Positions 63,914 to 64,000 of a stretch of DNA of 64,000 nucleotides are shown here, one piece after another. Below the pieces are notes generated by a model. It had not been told where the DNA came from. It saw only the letters and a list, made by a program, of their open reading frames with translations, and did no database searches. This stretch comes from an uncultured Sulfitobacter sp. Lineage in GTDB: Bacteria; Pseudomonadota; Alphaproteobacteria; Rhodobacterales; Rhodobacteraceae. The DNA is taken from contig NZ_CANMFS010000008.1 in assembly GCF_947497275.1 (NCBI RefSeq), positions 78,429 through 142,428 on the forward strand, given 5' to 3'. The position numbers were made by a program, and so were the translations under genes. The first letter of the stretch is position 1; each line of letters opens with the position of its first letter.

Positions 63914-64000
63914 TTATGGTAGTTTCTTAGTGACAACGTAGTCAGCTAGCCATTGCCAATAGGCGTCAGCAGTGGGGAACCCTTGGGCCTGAGCGGCTAC
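63914..64000 (-). CDS. C-terminal fragment of an unidentified protein
   Basis: The last 28 codons of a minus-strand gene are visible, reading VAAQAQGFPTADAYWQWLAD and then YVVTKKLP before TAA. The frame is open to the right edge and a strong terminator follows, so this is likely a real gene end. The family is not recognisable from so few residues. Confidence 0.55.
   Translation of the reverse strand, partial: VAAQAQGFPTADAYWQWLADYVVTKKLP

Overview
The window looks like a chromosomal segment of a marine alphaproteobacterium of the Roseobacter group (Rhodobacterales). The evidence is high GC, GGAGG-type ribosome binding sites, many TRAP and ABC uptake systems, Hint-domain and RTX proteins, an IscR/Iron-Rhodo-type operator in front of an iron-binding protein, and a UGSC-type selenoprotein locus. 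Names rest on sequence motifs read by eye; no database search was run.

Left part (1-13.2 kb): a cut response regulator, a LysR regulator, a membrane histidine kinase and a VOC protein precede an eight-gene operon (4308-13154). That operon encodes an oligopeptide-type ABC importer (binding protein, two permeases, fused double ATPase), an FAD amine/amino acid oxidoreductase, an L-2-amino-thiazoline-4-carboxylate hydrolase-family protein, an M20 amidohydrolase and a phosphoglycolate phosphatase. It reads as uptake and stepwise opening of a nitrogen- or sulfur-containing amide or thiazoline compound.

13.1-24.7 kb: an IsdG-like haem monooxygenase and a ferric-iron binding protein behind an IscR-type box; a mesaconyl-CoA hydratase-like protein; a decayed Stealth-type gene; an amino acid ABC transporter; a MATE exporter; a DctPQM TRAP transporter with a divergent TetR regulator; and a small membrane protein.

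25-38 kb: a Hint-domain protein, an acyl-CoA ligase, two decayed genes (sensor kinase, TRAP permease) that run straight into intact pxpB-pxpC, an enoyl-CoA hydratase, and then a complete Anbu operon (transglutaminase-like protein, circularly permuted ATP-grasp, alpha-E protein, second transglutaminase-like protein, Anbu peptidase). A 2H phosphoesterase follows on the other strand.

38-44.4 kb: a minus-strand operon of TAXI binding protein, fused TRAP permease, acyl-CoA ligase and thiamine-diphosphate enzyme.

44.8-53.7 kb is the highlight: an entire selenium-use island. On the minus strand selA, selB, tRNA-Sec, a redoxin-fused protein, a UGSC selenoprotein read through an in-frame TGA at 48351-48353, and selD fused to a flavin disulfide-reductase-like domain follow one another. 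mnmH (2-selenouridine tRNA synthase) faces them. The locus therefore makes selenophosphate, charges and inserts selenocysteine, carries a protein that needs it, and uses selenophosphate for tRNA modification.

53.8-64 kb: a GMC oxidoreductase, an SDR, proline synthesis genes proA-proC divergent from proB, an RTX calcium-binding protein, an IS3-type remnant and the C-terminal end of an unidentified protein. Several 300-750 bp gaps hold gene debris or nothing recognisable, which suggests ongoing gene loss.
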